This document shows positions 33,730 through 33,749 of a stretch of DNA of 33,749 nt, one piece after another. Under the pieces are notes generated by a model. That model was not told the DNA's origin. It saw only the letters and a program-made list of their open reading frames with translations, and searched no databases. Position 1 is the stretch's first letter. The number at the start of each line of letters is the position of its first letter. A program made the translations under genes and the position numbers. The stretch comes from JACPNA01 sp964429715 (GTDB lineage Archaea > Nanobdellota > Nanobdellia > Woesearchaeales > GW2011-AR9). The stretch lies in contig CAYSCV010000003.1 of assembly GCA_964429715.1 (NCBI GenBank), positions 1 through 33,749 of the forward strand. The letters are read 5' to 3'.

Positions 33730-33749
33730 TAAATCTGAACTAAGTTCTA
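33730..33749 (-). promoter_or_regulatory. Conserved element upstream of paralogue B
   Basis: Identical over 20 nt to 30811-30830; the match may continue past the window edge. It lies 38 nt before the ATG (32 nt in paralogue A), and includes the small palindrome GAAC-TWA-GTTC. Confidence 0.6.

Overview
The window looks like a piece of an archaeal chromosome. It has archaeal-type ribosomal proteins (L7Ae, S28e, L24e), an aEF-2 with the diphthamide loop, TrmB and Mre11 homologues, TATA boxes about 25-35 bp before most starts with little or no leader, and surface proteins with many N-x-S/T sequons and a C-terminal membrane anchor. The AT-rich, compact style and the surface proteins suggest a DPANN (Woesearchaeota/Pacearchaeota-like) lineage; that placement is inference. 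By eye the + strand carries far more C than G regardless of gene direction, so most of the window probably lies in one replichore.

Layout. (1) 1-7381, minus: a tightly packed six-gene operon, read in order as a divergent malate/lactate-dehydrogenase-like Rossmann protein, a beta-propeller-like protein, a protein-kinase-fold protein that appears to lack the DFG aspartate, an alpha-helical protein, a second propeller-like protein, and a PP2C phosphatase cut by the window edge. This is the best candidate for an undescribed system: a phospho-signalling cassette with scaffold proteins. (2) 7693-8445, plus: a TrmB-family regulator with an inverted repeat over its TATA box. (3) 8476-12391, minus: translation block aEF-2, NDK, L24e, S28e (with an unusual Gly/Ser/Arg tail) and L7Ae. 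(4) 12611-16951, minus: carAB, divergent from glmS (17100-18902, plus). Both are glutamine-dependent amidotransferases feeding biosynthesis (carbamoyl phosphate; glucosamine-6-phosphate).

(5) 18876-19106: directly after glmS the codons for its last eight residues plus stop occur three more times, with different synonymous codons, each in a hairpin. This looks like a set of scars from elements that integrate at the 3' end of glmS. The next gene (19264) has unlike base composition. (6) 19895-23965, plus: HAD phosphatase, an Mre11 homologue without an adjacent Rad50, tandem hairpins, an ICMT/PEMT-like membrane methyltransferase, and two small unknown genes.

(7) 24069-33692, minus: a cell-surface locus with a Ser-rich anchored protein, a 1394-residue Cys-rich protein with about fourteen C..C..CxW..C repeats, and two large PGF-pre-PGF-type glycoprotein paralogues. 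The paralogues share an identical upstream element and a nearly identical internal block. Between them lies a roughly 460-bp array of hairpins (30982-31441) whose linker motif also occurs in the glmS scars.
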